From positions 2,914,001-2,978,000 of the forward strand of contig CM059621.1 in NCBI GenBank assembly GCA_030435675.1: a stretch of DNA of 64,000 bases. The letters are read 5' to 3'. Each line of letters starts with the position of its first letter. Position 1 is the first letter of the stretch. Positions 63,997 through 64,000 of the stretch are shown here, piece by piece. This stretch comes from Steinernema hermaphroditum (Eukaryota > Nematoda > Chromadorea > Rhabditida > Steinernematidae). The translations under genes were made by a program, and so were the position numbers. The notes beneath the pieces are model-generated. The model saw only the letters and a list, made by a program, of their open reading frames with translations. It was not told the DNA's origin and searched no databases.

Positions 63997-64000
63997 CTTG

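Noticed and set aside
1..64000. CRISPR arrays, bacterial operons, rRNA and tRNA genes
   Set aside because: The sequence is clearly eukaryotic with spliceosomal introns; no direct-repeat/spacer array or recognisable tRNA or rRNA was found by eye, though a covariance-model scan would be decisive for tRNAs.

Overview
The window is nuclear DNA of a nematode. The evidence is many 40-48 bp introns with TTTCAG/TTTAG acceptors, trans-splice-type acceptors a few bases before start codons, nematode-restricted families (fatty-acid/retinol-binding protein, Srt-type chemoreceptors, TIL-domain secreted protein) and nematode-type transposons. A rhabditid-like (clade V) worm is plausible, but the species cannot be read from the sequence.

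Layout. 1-7.5 kb: decayed, internally duplicated papain-family (C1A) protease fragments on the minus strand, split by a complete, young Ty3-type LTR retrotransposon (1493-6427, 5-bp target duplication), then a dispersed repeat. 7.8-14.4 kb is gene-dense: a FAR protein with a GPI-anchor-like tail (-), an Ig-domain single-pass membrane protein (-) with a small Cys-rich secreted peptide gene nested in one of its introns (+), then the spliceosomal SmF gene and mitochondrial cob(I)alamin adenosyltransferase in close tandem (+). 14.5-17.7 kb: an Srt chemoreceptor (+). 17.7-31.6 kb is gene-poor and holds repeat copies, mariner debris and a TA-flanked inverted-repeat element enclosing a spliced two-exon reading frame. 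31.7-36.1 kb: an HNF4-like nuclear hormone receptor (+). 36.5-37.7 kb: a second large TA-flanked inverted-repeat element. 38.1-38.9 kb: a three-TIL-domain secreted protein (-). 39.8-43.8 kb: two paralogous single-pass micropeptides (+) and a small single-pass membrane protein (-). 43-53 kb: repeat-rich, with an aberrant mariner built from two 3' ends. 53-56 kb: an intact RTE-like non-LTR retrotransposon ORF (-). 57-59.5 kb: a second Srt receptor (+). 60-60.8 kb: a Gly-rich secreted-protein gene with an in-frame TAG, beside an inverted fragment of itself. 61-64 kb: two tandem paralogous 7TM receptors (-), the second cut by the window edge.

The genes do not form one pathway. SmF and the adenosyltransferase are housekeeping genes and may be co-transcribed. 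The receptors, FAR, TIL and Cys-rich genes belong to environmental sensing or secreted-interface functions. Multi-exon models were built by hand: every junction has GT/AG and a continuous frame, and lengths come out as whole codons, but no transcript data were available. The less expected signals are an 8-mer (CTCAGACG) repeated 15 times in the LTR element in all three reading frames, the two-member micropeptide family, the spliced frame inside the 22-23 kb inverted-repeat element, and the FAR protein with a probable GPI anchor.
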